Shown here in pieces: positions 25,235 through 34,126 of a stretch of DNA of 59,210 nucleotides. Each line of letters begins with the position of its first letter. Position 1 is the first letter of the stretch. Both the position numbers and the translations under genes were made by a program. The notes under the pieces are model-generated. The model saw nothing but the letters and a program-made list of their open reading frames with translations, was not told the origin of the DNA and did not search any database. This DNA comes from Haloarcula japonica DSM 6131. GTDB taxonomy: Archaea; Halobacteriota; Halobacteria; Halobacteriales; Haloarculaceae. The DNA lies in the NCBI RefSeq assembly GCF_000336635.1, contig NZ_AOLY01000004.1:1-59210 (forward strand). The letters run 5' to 3'.

Positions 25235-27427
25235 TCACCGCGTCGGGCCGTCACGACCCAGGTCTTCGAGCAGAGCGTCGTAGCTCCGGCCGAACACCGC
25301 CTGTTTTCTGAGCGAGGTTATCGCGACCTGGAAAACGGGGACGGCGAACTGTCCGTCCGGTCCGCCGACGACGACGGCCGCTTCGTGGTCCGTTTCATCG
25401 CTCCATTCGCCGTCGAGTTCTCGGACGAGTACCTCACCGAAGTAGCCGCCGAGTTCCCGCACGACGCTTGTAAATGCGCGGTCGTCGAACGACGCATCGC
25501 TCCCGAACGTCGTTTCGGCGAAACGCTCGTCGTCCCACTCTGCGTCGACCAGATCGTCGAGCCGCGAAAGCGAAGTCGGCGAGAAGTCGAGGTCGTGTTC
25601 ACCCCAGAACTCCGCGAACTCGACAGCGGTATCGGCGTGGTCCGCACGGACCGTGTCGGGTTCCCACGAGCGGGCCATCGAGCCAGTGGTCGGGTCGCTG
25701 TCAGTAGACGCAGACAGTTCACTCTCGTCGGTGGCCGCTGTCGCAGCCGTCTCGTCAGCGGTCACATCCTGTGATGCCGCGTGCTCGCTGGTATCGGTCG
25801 TTTCGGCATCCCCGACAGGAACCGATGTGTCGGGGCTATCATCGAACAGTTCGCCAGCATCGGATTCCGCAACGGCTGCCGGCGCATCATCGGCCGCCGC
25901 GGCGTCGGCGGTGTCTGTCGGTGACTCGTCAACCGTCGTTTCGGAAGCCACCTCCGCGTCTGGAGCGGCGTCTGACGACGCATCCGGCGAGCTATCGGGG
26001 GTCGGGTCGTCATCCGTCGGTTCTCCGACCGCTCCGTCGTCGGCTGCGTCCGTCGCTGCTTCGTCAGCGGATATGTCAGTTCCCGCCTTCGTGGCCGCGG
26101 TCTCACTGGTTCCGTCCTCGTCGCGAGAGTCGACAGCCGAGTCTTCGAAAGGTGTCTCGGCCGCCGGCGCGTCGTCCGGGGAGTCCGCTGTCGCACTATC
26201 GAACGACGACTCCGCTTCGTCGATGTAAGTGGCCGCTTCATCAGCCGTGACCGCATCATCGCCCGTCGTCTCTTCATCAGCCGTGACCACATCATCAGTC
26301 GTTGTCTCGCCAGCAGCAGTCGTGTCGGCAGTCGGTCCATCCGAAGAGGCGTCGGAGAGTGTCTCAGCTACCGGTATTTCAGCCGTGGGGTGGTCAGCAG
26401 CGGTTTCATCCGCCGACTGCTCGACGGCGGTGTCGGTAGCCGGCTCCGCATCGCTTGAACTGATAGTTGCTCCGTCGCTGGCGGTTTCACCGGTCGACGG
26501 TTCGCTACCGGTGTCGTCTGACGCTGAATCGGTCGAGTCGGGGTCGGCATCTCCAGCGGTGTCGGAAGCCGAGCCGCCGGCTTCGTTGTCCGGTGGAGCC
26601 TCGTGCTGTGGTTCGTCAGCGACCTCGCTGATGACGGGTGTGGGACCGGTGTCGTGCGACTGGTCGTCAGTTTCCGTCCCGGATTCGATCCGTCGGACGA
26701 CGCGGGTCGGCTCCGTTTCGACAGCCTGAGACGGGGCAGAATCAGCTGTATCGCCGGCGGCTACCCCAGTTTGTGCGTCTGTCGCCGTCGATTCGGGAGG
26801 CGCGTCGCGCTCGTCAGCCTGTCCGTCGTCGACGCGGCTAACGATCCGCGTCGGCTCGGAGACGATGCTGTCGGCGTCGGTTTCGTCCGCATCCCGCGCT
26901 CCCCCATCGTCGATGCCTTGTGCAGTATCGAGCGCCAGTTCGGATTCCAGCCGCGTCACGACAGCCGCGAACACCGGCTCGTCGCCGAACGAGCGGGCGG
27001 CCACGTCGAACACCGCGACCGTCACCTCGTCGTCCGGGCCGGCGACGGTAACGCCCCACCGGCCGTCGGACTGGACCCATTCACCATTGTACGCCCGCAA
27101 GAGGAGTTCGCCGAGATAGCTCCCGAACCGTACCGTGTTCTCAGTGTATTCCGTCACGCCGGCGTCGTCGCCCGCGGTTTTGCCGTCGTAGCTCTCCTCG
27201 ATGGCCGTATCGAGGCGCGCGAGCGCTTCGGGGTCGAACGTCAGCGGGTCCGCGCCGTCGACGACGCGCTCGGCGTACTCGCGAAAGGTCGCCGGGTCGA
27301 GCGTCGCCGTATCACGTAGTTCCGGCCCGTCGTCGGACGGCCGGTTGTCCCCGGCCGCCTGCTCGTCCCTGTCGGTCGACGAGTCATCGCCACCGACAGC
27401 GCGACGGATCGTATCGAACAGGCCCAT
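25235..27427 (-). CDS. Uncharacterised protein: two similar end domains joined by a long acidic linker
   Basis: 730 residues. The N-terminal domain (about 40-170) and C-terminal domain (about 590-725) share a layout: a helical FREYAERVV / VEFAEFWGEH part, a LARLDTAIE / LSRLDDLVD helix, GSYLGELLLRAYNGEW / GGYFGEVLVRELDGEW, and VAVFDVAARSF / VPVFQVAITSL. Between them are about 400 residues of Asp, Thr, Ala, Ser and Glu with repeats like TADEETTGDDAVTADEAAT and no hydrophobic core. The ATG at 27425-27427 (MGLFDTIRRAVGG) is preferred to a GTG two codons upstream. Function unknown; the linker suggests a flexible tether. Confidence 0.7.
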   Translation of the reverse strand: MGLFDTIRRAVGGDDSSTDRDEQAAGDNRPSDDGPELRDTATLDPATFREYAERVVDGADPLTFDPEALARLDTAIEESYDGKTAGDDAGVTEYTENTVRFGSYLGELLLRAYNGEWVQSDGRWGVTVAGPDDEVTVAVFDVAARSFGDEPVFAAVVTRLESELALDTAQGIDDGGARDADETDADSIVSEPTRIVSRVDDGQADERDAPPESTATDAQTGVAAGDTADSAPSQAVETEPTRVVRRIESGTETDDQSHDTGPTPVISEVADEPQHEAPPDNEAGGSASDTAGDADPDSTDSASDDTGSEPSTGETASDGATISSSDAEPATDTAVEQSADETAADHPTAEIPVAETLSDASSDGPTADTTAAGETTTDDVVTADEETTGDDAVTADEAATYIDEAESSFDSATADSPDDAPAAETPFEDSAVDSRDEDGTSETAATKAGTDISADEAATDAADDGAVGEPTDDDPTPDSSPDASSDAAPDAEVASETTVDESPTDTADAAAADDAPAAVAESDAGELFDDSPDTSVPVGDAETTDTSEHAASQDVTADETAATAATDESELSASTDSDPTTGSMARSWEPDTVRADHADTAVEFAEFWGEHDLDFSPTSLSRLDDLVDAEWDDERFAETTFGSDASFDDRAFTSVVRELGGYFGEVLVRELDGEWSDETDHEAAVVVGGPDGQFAVPVFQVAITSLRKQAVFGRSYDALLEDLGRDGPTR

Positions 27428-27506
27428 GAACACCGGAAGTACGTGCCGCTACAAGAATGTACGCCGAAAGGATACTCGGCCGACAGGTCTGTGGGGCGAA
27501 AGCGGC

Positions 27507-29552
27507 TCAGTGCTCGTCACGCAGTTCCATGTCGGCGACGATCTCGTAGGGATGTTGCCCCTTGCGGATACCATCGAGCAACTGGAACGATTCGTCGGGT
27601 GCGAGGAAGTGCCGCGTCACGGCCCGGCCGAGCGGCGTCGGTGAGAGGCCGTCGATGAACTCGTATTCCAGTAGCTTCCCCAGTGCATGCTTGGTCGGCA
27701 CCTCACCGACCATCCGGTCGTTGAGCCGCTTTGCCTCCTTGCCGGCGACGGTGACGTTCGCCAGCGTCTCCTCGACGGCCGCGCCCTCGTCGTAATGAGT
27801 GATGACCGGCTCCATCTCGCCTTTCAGGAGCTTGAACGCCACCTCGTCCTCGGTCATCTCCATGCTGTTGTGGTACGAACAGTCGGGTTCGACCAGCATG
27901 TAGACGGTACCTTTGTCGTGGTAGTCCGGGCGGCCGGCCCGGCCGAGCATCTGGCTGAACTCCTGGACGGTGAGCCACTCGATGCCCATCGCCAGTGAGT
28001 CGAAGATGACCTGTGAGGCCGGGAAGTCGACTCCGGCAGCCAGCGCCGCCGTCGTCACGACCGCCGCGAGGTCTTGGTCGGCGAACTGCCGCTCGACTCG
28101 CTGGCGCTTCCGGTTGTCCAGCCCGGCGTGGTACGGCGCGGAGCTGTACTCCAGTTTCCGTGAGATCTGGTGACAGCGCCGTCGGGAGTTCGTGAAGATG
28201 ATGGTCTGGCCGCGGTAGCCCTTGCTGGATTTGTTGTCGAAGGCCCGCTTGACGAGCTTCTTTTCGGTCTCGATCTTCTCACGGCCGTCGGCAAATGTGA
28301 CGTGCCGTTCGATTGGGACCGGGCGCTCCTCGAACTCGATGAGCGTCGCCCGGAGCTGGTCGGCCAGCTGGCCGGGGTTACCGACCGTCGCCGAGAGGTA
28401 GATCCACTGCGTATCGCCGCTGTCGGGCGCGCCACCGGACTCGCAATAGTATTTGAGTCTGGAAATCAGCCCGTCGAGCCGGTGGCCCCGCTCGTCCTCG
28501 CCGAGCGTGTGGACCTCGTCGATGACGACGGTCCCGACGGTCCCGAGGTCCTTGCCGGTCCGGAGCGCGTGGTCGATCCCCTCGTAGGTGCCGACGATGA
28601 CATCCGCTTCGGGGTCAAAGCGACCGCCCTCGTCGGCGATGCGGCTCGCACCCACCCGGAGGGATACGTCGACCATGTCGCCGTAGCGGTCCTGGAACTG
28701 CTCGTACTTCTGATTCGCGAGCGCGACCAGCGGGACGAGAAACAGCATCGTGCCCTTGTTGTTCAGGACGCGGTCGATACCGGCCATCTCGCCGATGAGC
28801 GTCTTCCCCGTCGCCGTCGCGCTCACGACAAGCTGGTCGCGGCCCTCCGTGGCCCCGTGCTCAACGGCGAGGCTCTGGACCGGCAACAGCGTCTCGAACC
28901 GGGATTCGAGGTGCTCCTGCATCCCGGGGTGGAGGTCCAGCGAGTCCACCCGGACGGGGTCGACCTCGTCGACGGTCGCCGAGATCTCGTCGAACTTCGT
29001 CAGGTCCGGGTCCAGCTGGCCGGACAGGAGGTTCGTCACCCGGTCGAGGTCCTGTACTTCGAGCAGCAACTCTTCGAGTCGGTCGCGCGCGTCGCCGCTG
29101 ATACTGCCTTTGAACGCGAGTTCGCGGTCGAGCTGCTGGCGAGCGCACTCCGGGCAAATGGTCTCGTCGTCGGTCTCGATAGCGGTCTCGCTCGTAATCG
29201 GCGAGTAGCGCCCGTCAGAGGCACACAGTCTACAGGTCCGGACGACCTTGGCCTCGATCTGGTAGGCATCGAGCATCTCGCGGATGCGCTCACGCGCAAG
29301 CGGGGCGGTCTGTTCTGAAACCCGAATGCGGGCCGCACGGCGGGCAAGATCGACGAACTGGTCGGGCGAGCGAAGCTCCTCGCTGGTCCCGTCCTTGACG
29401 CGGAGCCGACGCGGGCGGGGGCCGGCGTCGGTCTCCTTCAGTTCGAGGATGCCGTGGAAGAGCCGCTCGCCGTCCCGGTGGGCGGCGACGCGGAACTCCT
29501 CGCCGTGTTCGTGGAGGAACAGCGTCTCTACCTGTGCGGCCTGCTGTGACAC
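27507..29552 (-). CDS. Large SF2 DEAD/DEAH-box helicase (Ski2/Hel308-like)
   Basis: 681 residues. A haloarchaeal N-terminal region (1-200) contains a zinc pair (CRLC and CPEC, about 110-150). The helicase core has VVSATATGKT (Walker A), VIDEVHTLGEDERGHR (motif II), YLSATVGNP (motif III), FTNSRRRCHQ (IV) and QMLGRAGRPDYHDKG (VI). ATP-dependent unwinding or remodelling of nucleic acid is expected. The substrate is not known. The tandem-domain protein gene lies 79 nt downstream on the same strand, but I see no firm evidence that they are one operon. Confidence 0.88.
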   Translation of the reverse strand: MSQQAAQVETLFLHEHGEEFRVAAHRDGERLFHGILELKETDAGPRPRRLRVKDGTSEELRSPDQFVDLARRAARIRVSEQTAPLARERIREMLDAYQIEAKVVRTCRLCASDGRYSPITSETAIETDDETICPECARQQLDRELAFKGSISGDARDRLEELLLEVQDLDRVTNLLSGQLDPDLTKFDEISATVDEVDPVRVDSLDLHPGMQEHLESRFETLLPVQSLAVEHGATEGRDQLVVSATATGKTLIGEMAGIDRVLNNKGTMLFLVPLVALANQKYEQFQDRYGDMVDVSLRVGASRIADEGGRFDPEADVIVGTYEGIDHALRTGKDLGTVGTVVIDEVHTLGEDERGHRLDGLISRLKYYCESGGAPDSGDTQWIYLSATVGNPGQLADQLRATLIEFEERPVPIERHVTFADGREKIETEKKLVKRAFDNKSSKGYRGQTIIFTNSRRRCHQISRKLEYSSAPYHAGLDNRKRQRVERQFADQDLAAVVTTAALAAGVDFPASQVIFDSLAMGIEWLTVQEFSQMLGRAGRPDYHDKGTVYMLVEPDCSYHNSMEMTEDEVAFKLLKGEMEPVITHYDEGAAVEETLANVTVAGKEAKRLNDRMVGEVPTKHALGKLLEYEFIDGLSPTPLGRAVTRHFLAPDESFQLLDGIRKGQHPYEIVADMELRDEH

Positions 29553-29632
29553 AGTCGTCTAGAGGCGACTGCGCTACTTGAGCGGTTCGGACTAGGTGTG
29601 GATGGTGCTATCGTTGTGACCGTTGGTTTGAC

Positions 29633-29652
29633 CAGCCAGAAAGTCCCACCCA
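29633..29652 (-). repeat. Collapsed copy of the GGTGGGACTGAAAG...TTTCTGGCTG element
   Basis: On the minus strand the 20 nt join the outer halves of both end motifs: TGGGTGGGACT directly followed by TTTCTGGCTG. The inner half of each motif and the whole stem are absent. It lies in the 179-nt gap between the helicase and cupin genes, where nothing else is recognised. Full copies are at 2897 and 45018, and a 33-nt copy at 44958. Confidence 0.5.
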
Positions 29653-29731
29653 GCATAGCTCGTCTACTCGGCTGCATATGGGGCGGTTTGGCTCTCAGCT
29701 GTTGCTATTCCCGTGTAACTGCTGATGGCAG

Positions 29732-30097
29732 TCACTCCTGCAGTTTGATCTTGTCGTCGCCGGCCGGAACGGCACAGAGGAACGCGCCCGGTTCGTCGCC
29801 AGCGTTGCGGTACCAGTGGACGGCACCGGCGGGAATGTGGAGGCTATCGCCGGCTTCGACGTCGTACTCCTCGCCTTCGATGCCGACGGTGTACCGTCCA
29901 GAAAGGACGTACTGCTCGTGTTCGATTTCGTTGGTGTGTTTCGGCACGCTGCCGCCGGCGGCGAGCGTGAACCGGCGGATCGCGAGATTGCCGCCGCCTT
30001 GTTCCGCGCCGATGAGGACGCCCTTTGCCAGCCCGTCGGCCGCGCCGACGGCCTCGTACTCGATGTCCTCAGCCCGGCGAATCAGTGGGTCGCTCAT
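29732..30097 (-). CDS. Cupin domain protein
   Basis: 121 residues, a single beta-barrel cupin. Motif 1 is HTNEIEHEQYVLSGRYTVGI, with His/His/Glu metal ligands, and motif 2 is DSLHIPAGAVHWYRN. Such proteins bind a metal ion and catalyse or sense small molecules; the substrate cannot be predicted. Start ATG at 30095-30097 (MSDPLIRRAEDI), divergent from the protease gene. Confidence 0.88.
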   Translation of the reverse strand: MSDPLIRRAEDIEYEAVGAADGLAKGVLIGAEQGGGNLAIRRFTLAAGGSVPKHTNEIEHEQYVLSGRYTVGIEGEEYDVEAGDSLHIPAGAVHWYRNAGDEPGAFLCAVPAGDDKIKLQE

Positions 30098-30197
30098 GTG
30101 CGGTTCATCGCGGGCACACCGCAAAGGCGTATCGACGGCGGTGCTCTCCGCAATCCTGCCAAAGGGGATTAAGACCGTCCCCCGATAAGCGAGGGGT

Positions 30198-31403
30198 ATG
30201 CGCCGGTTCCGCATTGGAAGCGCGTTCGGAATCCCCATCCAGTTGGACCTGACGTTTCTCCTCGTGCTACCGCTGTTCGCCTGGATTATCGGGACACAGA
30301 TCGAGCAGACGACCGAGCTGTTGAACGGGACGTTGAACGCCGGGCTGGACGCGACCGTTCTCACCGACGGTGCGCTCGTCTGGGTGCTCGGCATCGGTGC
30401 GGCCGTCGGCCTGTTCACCGGCGTCGTCCTCCACGAACTCGGCCACTCGCTGGTGGCCATCCGCTATGGCTTTCCAATCGACTCTATCACGCTCTGGCTG
30501 TTCGGCGGCATCGCCCAGCTCAGCGAGATGCCCGAAGACTGGAAACAGGAACTGGTCATCGCCATCGCCGGCCCTATCGTCAGTGTCGCCGTCGGCGCTG
30601 TCTGTTTTGTCGCGTTCCAGATTCTGCCGAGCGGCGCGGCGACGGCCATCGAATCGGCGCGGTTCATCCTCGGCTATCTCGCGCTGATGAACATCGCGCT
30701 GGCGGCGTTCAATATGCTCCCGGGGTTCCCGATGGACGGCGGCCGCGTCCTTCGCGCGTTGCTCGCCCGCCGGCGATCCTACGCCAGAGCCACCACCATC
30801 GCCGCCGAGGTCGGGAAAGTGTTCGCCGTCTTCCTCGGCCTGTTTGGCATCTTCGTCCTCGGAAATATCTTTCTCGCGGGGCTGGCCTTCTTCATCTATA
30901 TCGGCGCGGCGGGCGAGTCCCGCCAGACCTCAATGCGGGCCGCGTTCGAGGGCGTGACCGTCGCGGACGTGATGACGCCGGCGGACCGCGTGACGACGGT
31001 CTCCGAAGACCTGTCCGTCCGAGAACTCATCCAGACGATGTTCAAGGAGCGCCACACCGGCTATCCAGTCGAGCGCGGGGGCGAGGTTGTCGGCCTCGTG
31101 ACGCTCGAAGATGCCCGCGCCGTTCAGGAGGTCGAGCGCGATGCCTACACCGTCGGTGACGTGATGACGACCGAAATCATCACGATCAGCCCGGACACCG
31201 ACGTGATGGACGCGCTGACCTCGCTCCAGCAGAACTCCGTCGGTCGCCTACTCGTCACCGACGAGGACGATTCCTTCGAAGGGCTGCTCACCCGGTCTGA
31301 CATCATGACGGCGCTCTCGATTATCAAATCGAGCAGCGACTACACCGCCATCGGCGAATCAGAAACCGAGACCGTCCGACCCGAGTCCAGAATAGAGCGA
31401 TAA
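30198..31403 (+). CDS. Site-2 protease (M50) family membrane metalloprotease with two CBS domains
   Basis: 401 residues. Membrane segments carry the zinc site HELGH (VLHELGHSLVAIRYG) and the third ligand region NMLPGFPMDGGRVLRALLA, as in intramembrane proteases of the rhomboid-unrelated SpoIVFB/S2P type. Two CBS domains follow (about 255-310 and 315-375; VADVMTPADRVTTVSEDLSV and VGDVMTTEIITISPDTDV) and may bind adenosine nucleotides. It cleaves membrane-bound substrates, such as regulators. Its stop is 1 nt from the convergent phosphoribosyltransferase. Confidence 0.93.
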   Translation: MRRFRIGSAFGIPIQLDLTFLLVLPLFAWIIGTQIEQTTELLNGTLNAGLDATVLTDGALVWVLGIGAAVGLFTGVVLHELGHSLVAIRYGFPIDSITLWLFGGIAQLSEMPEDWKQELVIAIAGPIVSVAVGAVCFVAFQILPSGAATAIESARFILGYLALMNIALAAFNMLPGFPMDGGRVLRALLARRRSYARATTIAAEVGKVFAVFLGLFGIFVLGNIFLAGLAFFIYIGAAGESRQTSMRAAFEGVTVADVMTPADRVTTVSEDLSVRELIQTMFKERHTGYPVERGGEVVGLVTLEDARAVQEVERDAYTVGDVMTTEIITISPDTDVMDALTSLQQNSVGRLLVTDEDDSFEGLLTRSDIMTALSIIKSSSDYTAIGESETETVRPESRIER

Positions 31404-31404
31404 A

Positions 31405-32052
31405 TCACTCCTCGGCGAGGTACGACATCGCGACCTCGTCGGAGACCTGCTCGAACTGCTCGTAGTACTGGCCGACGGCACGGAACTCCGACGGAATCTC
31501 CAGACAGACTACCTCATCGACCAGCGCTTCGAGGTCCGATATCGCCCGCGGCGAGGCGACCGGCACTGCGAGCACGAGCCGTTCGGGGTCGGCCTGTTGG
31601 ATCTGCTCGATGCAGGCCCGTGCCGTCGCGCCCGTCGCCACGCCGTCGTCGACGAGGCACACCCGCTTGCCCGTAAGCGACGGCGATGACTCCGGGTCAC
31701 GGTAACGCTGGGCTTTCTGCTTGGCGGCGTCGGCCATCTCCGCTCGCGTGTTCGCAACGTAGTCACGAGGAATCTCTCGTCGATCAATGACATCGGTATT
31801 GAGCCACACGGTCCCATCGGCGGCGACAGCGCCGATGGCGTATTCGGGGTTGTTCGGTGCGCCGATCTTCTTTGCCACCGCGATGTCCAGCGGGACACCG
31901 AGCGCGTCGGCGACGGGACGGCCAACCGGCAGTCCACCACGCGGGATTGCGAGGACGATGTCGGCTTCGATGTCCCGCTCGCGCAACGCCTCTCCCAGCC
32001 GTTTCCCAGCCGCCTGCCTGTTCTCGAAGGTCGGGGAGCGGTTGCGTACCAT
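31405..32052 (-). CDS. Phosphoribosyltransferase family protein
   Basis: 215 residues of the type I phosphoribosyltransferase fold. The PRPP loop is RVCLVDDGVATGATARA. The N-terminal IVLAIPRGGLPVGRPVADALG and AVAKKIGAPNNPEYAIGA match the subgroup often annotated as a stand-alone phosphoribosyltransferase or predicted purine-type enzyme of haloarchaea and many bacteria. The base substrate is not known. Start ATG at 32050-32052. Confidence 0.88.
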   Translation of the reverse strand: MVRNRSPTFENRQAAGKRLGEALRERDIEADIVLAIPRGGLPVGRPVADALGVPLDIAVAKKIGAPNNPEYAIGAVAADGTVWLNTDVIDRREIPRDYVANTRAEMADAAKQKAQRYRDPESSPSLTGKRVCLVDDGVATGATARACIEQIQQADPERLVLAVPVASPRAISDLEALVDEVVCLEIPSEFRAVGQYYEQFEQVSDEVAMSYLAEE

Positions 32053-32123
32053 ACTAGTTAGTTCGCTGTCGAGACGCAAATATTTCCGCATGCTGGCGAC
32101 TTCGTGCCAGCCAAAGAACTCAG

Positions 32124-32402
32124 CTACTCGGCCTCTAGCGCCGCAGCGATTGCTTCGAGTTCGCCCTTCCGGAAGGGCTGTTCCGCGTCCGTCGGGTCGT
32201 CGTCCCCCCGTTCCCCGATTTTCCAGAGAATCCCCGCCCGCATCTGTGGCTTCGACGGCAACCGATCCGTGTCGATGTCATATCCGACGGCCTCGCAAAT
32301 CGCCGCCAGCGCTTCCTTAGTAAAAGCAGTCGAGACCGGGCGTTCGTACCGTCCGACAGCCTCGCGAATCTCGTTCCGCAGTTCGTCGACAGTCGGTGAC
32401 AT
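32124..32402 (-). CDS. Small conserved hypothetical protein
   Basis: 92 residues, helical, acidic. TKEALAAICEAVGYDIDTDRLPSK is a possible winged or helix-turn-helix-like part; the C-terminus is FRKGELEAIAAALEAE. Start ATG at 32400-32402 (MSPTVDELRNEIREA). It lies 43 nt downstream of the decayed HNH gene on the same strand. Relatives of this size are found in haloarchaea, but no function is recognised. Confidence 0.6.
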   Translation of the reverse strand: MSPTVDELRNEIREAVGRYERPVSTAFTKEALAAICEAVGYDIDTDRLPSKPQMRAGILWKIGERGDDDPTDAEQPFRKGELEAIAAALEAE

Positions 32403-32445
32403 ACGCGTACTGGCGGCGGGCCGGATTGTGTAGATTCCGGTCCGA

Positions 32446-32769
32446 CTACACCGTCGCGCCATCGACAGCAGACGCGTCCCACTGCCGGATGCCAGCCCGC
32501 CAGTGCAGTTCCGCCCGCGAGACGCGACCGAACTCCGCCCGCCGGTGACAGCCCGGACACAGCGAGACCACGTTATCCAGCGTGTGTGCGTCACGGACGG
32601 CAAGGGCTGGTATCGCGACACTCATCAGAACAGTACCGTTTCTCGTACTCAGAATGAAATTGGTCCGAACAGTGCTCAAATCTCTGTTTGCCAAGCGTTC
32701 GCCGTGGACACTGAGTCCGCGCTCCGAGTCAAACGTTCGGTCACAGGAAGGACAATAGTGGTATTTCAC
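32446..32769 (-). pseudogene. Decayed HNH endonuclease
   Basis: The 107-codon frame joins two parts that should not touch: an N-terminal zinc finger (CPSCDRTFDSERGLSVHGE) and the C-terminal half of an HNH domain (HTLDNVVSLCPGCHRRAEFG). Between them, in another frame on the same strand (32618-32671), is a recognisable second zinc finger, CSDQFHSEYEKRYCSDEC. So there was at least one frameshift, then a deletion of the central HNH core with the catalytic histidine. The locus is more AT-rich than its neighbours and lies 104 nt downstream of the tRNA-His 3' end. Such HNH genes are often mobile. Confidence 0.65.
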
Positions 32770-32873
32770 CTGAAAGTAAAACTCTCTGACAGCTCGTAAA
32801 GAACCAGAATCAGAATAGAAATAAGAATCACCGAAATACTGAAAGTGTCGAAATCGGCGTGTAGAAAGTCTGA

Positions 32874-32945
32874 GTCCGGGCGCGGGAATTGAACCCGCCT
32901 CTTAGCCACCACAAGGCTAAAGGATGCCACTACCCCAGCCCGGAC
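32874..32945 (-). tRNA. tRNA-His (anticodon GTG)
   Basis: On the minus strand GTCCGGGC pairs with GCCCGGAC over eight bases, which includes the extra G(-1) opposite C73 that identifies tRNA-His. The anticodon arm is TTAGCC-TTGTGGT-GGCTAA with anticodon GTG. No intron and no CCA. The final C73 (32874) is encoded. Confidence 0.95.
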
Positions 32946-33113
32946 ACGCTTGCTGAAGCATACGTAGATATTCCGCTGGAACAGAAATACGTTACGAATC
33001 TGGAAATCAGTGGGTCGTGAGAGCGCGTGACAGCGGTGGTATATCGGGTGCTGTCCAGTCTATCGACCGCTTCGGGACGCTTTTAGGCGGCCGACACGTA
33101 CAGAAAAGCACGC

Positions 33114-33566
33114 GTGGCTATCACGGACAAAATCTACGTCAAGAACCACCAGCAACTCGCCTCCCAGCTAGAGACGAGTTTCCCGAAGGGGGCGTTCAAG
33201 GGTGCGACGCTGGATATTCTCTTTCAGGGCGAGGGGCTGGCAAAGCTCGACGAAGCCTCCCGAGAGCGAGTCCTGGATTTCGCTGAGGACTTTCTGGACT
33301 GTGACTGTGAGGCCAACCCCCACTGTGGCTGTGCCGAGCGGAAGTTCATCTCGTACCTGCTGGAACTGCGCGAGCAGGGGATGGGGCCGGACGCCATCGT
33401 CGACGTGATGAGCGACGACTACATGCTGTATGCGTATCCGGGCGACGTGCTTTCCTTCCTCGATAACTCCGTCAGAACGTTAGAAGCCGTGGAAACCCTG
33501 GCCGACGTCGATGGGCGCGACGACGTCGCCGAGGACGTCCAGCAGAAACGCCAGCGATTACTCTAG
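33114..33566 (+). CDS. Conserved haloarchaeal cysteine-containing protein
   Basis: 150 residues, GTG start. FLDCDCEANPHCGCAERKF holds five Cys and a His in a compact group, a likely metal or Fe-S site. The rest is helical and very conserved in style (ITDKIYVKNHQQLASQLETS; KGAFKGATLDILFQGEG). I remember the family as haloarchaea-specific but cannot name a function. Its 3' end overlaps the convergent coiled-coil protein gene by 9 nt. A TATA-like GCTTTTAGG lies about 33 nt upstream. Confidence 0.75.
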   Translation: MAITDKIYVKNHQQLASQLETSFPKGAFKGATLDILFQGEGLAKLDEASRERVLDFAEDFLDCDCEANPHCGCAERKFISYLLELREQGMGPDAIVDVMSDDYMLYAYPGDVLSFLDNSVRTLEAVETLADVDGRDDVAEDVQQKRQRLL

Positions 33567-33992
33567 GTCGTCGAAGCTGCCGATACGGTAGGAGGCGTCG
33601 TCCTCTTCGCCCTGGTCGAGGTCTTCGAGGTGGATGACTTCGTCCTGATCCATCTCGTCGAGCTGCTGGCGGAGCTTCGTGACGTAGCGCTTGTGTTCTT
33701 CCAGTTGTTCGCGGAGGTGTTCGGCTTCGAGTTCGAGCCGTTCGTGCTCGCGAACGAAGCTCTTCGGGACTTCGACCTTCGGCGGGAAACTCTCGGTGCT
33801 GGTCTCGGTCGCGTCGTCCTCGAACTCGTGTTCCGGCGCGACTTTCACCTGGCCGTCGTGGGAAACGAGCGTATCGACGTAGTCACGAAAAACTGCGGAC
33901 AGCGAGATATCGCGCTCCTCGGCGATTTCGCGGAGGGTCTCGAATTTGTCCTCGCTGACGCGAAAGGAGATAGTCTTGTTTTTGTTGCCCAT
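33558..33992 (-). CDS. Ribbon-helix-helix-like protein with coiled coil
   Basis: 144 residues. The N-terminus, KNKTISFRVSEDKFETLREIAEE, has the strand-helix pattern of a ribbon-helix-helix DNA-binding domain. A coiled coil follows (about 75-115; HERLELEAEHLREQLEEHKR), then an acidic tail. It may be a small regulator forming long dimers. The ATG at 33990-33992 removes 8 upstream residues. It converges on and overlaps the neighbouring gene by 9 nt. Confidence 0.7.
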   Translation of the reverse strand: MGNKNKTISFRVSEDKFETLREIAEERDISLSAVFRDYVDTLVSHDGQVKVAPEHEFEDDATETSTESFPPKVEVPKSFVREHERLELEAEHLREQLEEHKRYVTKLRQQLDEMDQDEVIHLEDLDQGEEDDASYRIGSFDDLE

Positions 33993-34126
33993 AGTTACGT
34001 ACTGTTTTAGCAGCAACGTATTTAATCGTTTGTCAGACGCTACCGGACCTGTTCCTCAGTGGCCGTCTCTGGCAACAGCCGAACCGCAGTGATTTAACAG
34101 CGGGCCAACCCCGCTTCTGGATAGAG

